Assembly (NCBI GenBank): GCA_029432775.1
Contig: JAROAZ010000035.1
Coordinates: 1-57,656, forward strand
DNA from: Pontiellaceae bacterium B12227
GTDB lineage: Bacteria; Verrucomicrobiota; Kiritimatiellia; Kiritimatiellales; Pontiellaceae
DNA length: 57,656 bases
Direction: 5' to 3'
Within the stretch, counting starts at the first letter, position 1; each line of letters opens with the position of its first letter. A program made the position numbers and the translations under genes. This document shows, piece after piece, positions 57,327 through 57,656 of the stretch. Below the pieces are notes generated by a model, which was not told the origin of the DNA, ran no database searches, and was given only the letters and a program-made list of their open reading frames with translations.

Positions 57327-57656
57327 TTATTTCAGTTTGTAGATCGTGGCCACCGTTGCTTCATACTTGATGGTATCAGGCGCAAAGAATGGCAGACCTG
57401 ATTCCTCGTTCATTGGCATATCACCAAGCAGAGGATTGCCATACAGATTATCATCAGAAATGTACGGCTTGAACTGAGTTTCAAGCCCAGCAAAACCATC
57501 CGTGGAGATAGCAAACAATCCCCCGAGCTTAACCCCGGAAGCTTCCGAAAGAAGTTCTGCTTCCTGACGTGCCTTCCTGCATGCCTCACCCGTCAATGCT
57601 CTAGAAACAGCCTCCTTCTGTGTGCTAGTAAACTCGGCCTGAACCTGCGTCACGTT
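57327..57656 (-). CDS. SIMPL/DUF541-like protein, C-terminal part (5' truncated by window edge)
   Basis: The frame is open to the last base of the window. The visible 109 residues have the pattern of the end of a SIMPL (DUF541) domain: a helix 'ALTGEACRKARQEAELLSEA', a turn 'GVKLGGLFAIS' and a last strand 'YEATVATIYKLK'. Family members are small, mostly periplasmic proteins of unclear function. A strong terminator follows. Assignment is moderate since the first half is missing. Confidence 0.6.
   Translation of the reverse strand, partial: NVTQVQAEFTSTQKEAVSRALTGEACRKARQEAELLSEASGVKLGGLFAISTDGFAGLETQFKPYISDDNLYGNPLLGDMPMNEESGLPFFAPDTIKYEATVATIYKLK

Noticed and set aside
1..57656. CRISPR array
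   Set aside because: No evenly spaced direct repeats with unique spacers. The Cas2-like domain at 38563 belongs to a PaaX-type protein, and no other cas gene is visible.

Overview
The window looks like chromosomal DNA of a Gram-negative, probably anaerobic bacterium of the PVC group, most likely Kiritimatiellota. That placement is inference. It rests on large secreted proteins ending in aspartate-rich calcium-binding-like tails, Ycf48-like and LVIVD propeller proteins, a four-helix-bundle (23S intervening-sequence type) gene, and wholly Gram-negative envelope genes. There is no rRNA gene to confirm it.

Layout. 1-1.9 kb: 3' end of an autotransporter. 2.4-4.0 kb: a NanA/DapA-family lyase and an amino-acid-type solute-binding lipoprotein. 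4.1-4.4 kb: a decayed fragment of the barrel gene found at 5.7-7.1 kb. 4.6-11.7 kb: a DUF481 protein, then on the minus strand an ArsR regulator, an MMPL/RND transporter, a LolA-like protein, an inserted four-helix-bundle gene and a DUF1302-like barrel. 11.8-38.5 kb: one large hydrogenase locus. It holds an ECF sigma factor, a membrane-anchored putative anti-sigma with a glycogen-binding-like domain, hypA-B-F-C-D-E, three DUF2202 ferritin-like proteins, a Tat-exported [NiFe] hydrogenase with its protease, secreted propeller proteins, an NtrC-type response regulator with barrel and histidine kinase, two small Cys-containing secreted proteins and a nine-haem cytochrome. 38.5-39.4 kb: a PaaX-family gene bracketed by two 38-bp palindromes. 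39.4-46.3 kb: aldo/keto reductase, OprC-like TonB receptor, DRTGG/AAA_26 protein, NAD(P)H/ferredoxin-type oxidoreductase and a DtxR-type regulator. 46.3-51.3 kb: a three-gene PAS/coiled-coil/hybrid-kinase operon. 51.3-54.5 kb: Maf, a polysaccharide pyruvyl transferase and a rubredoxin-NADH oxidoreductase. 54.7 kb to the end: tRNA-Thr(TGT), a tyrosine integrase and cargo, probably one end of an integrated element.

How the genes work together. Two regulatory circuits can be read from the DNA. Five promoters with the form GTGACG, 14 bp, GGTGTA precede the ECF sigma gene itself, a small Cys-rich protein, hypA, the first DUF2202 gene and the hydrogenase small subunit. Two sigma-54 promoters, at the second DUF2202 gene and the second small Cys-containing protein, each carry a pair of upstream inverted repeats at almost identical spacing. 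These are the likely targets of the NtrC-type regulator encoded between them. The hydrogenase, its maturation genes and the DUF2202 proteins therefore seem to form a dual-controlled periplasmic hydrogen module.

A DNA-level signature overlies the window: the interrupted palindrome TTCCA-N5-TGGAA occurs 33 times by my reading, where about 0.05 copies are expected. It lies in genes in all three reading frames and also in intergenic DNA. It is absent from the integrase element, the autotransporter and the three-gene kinase operon.
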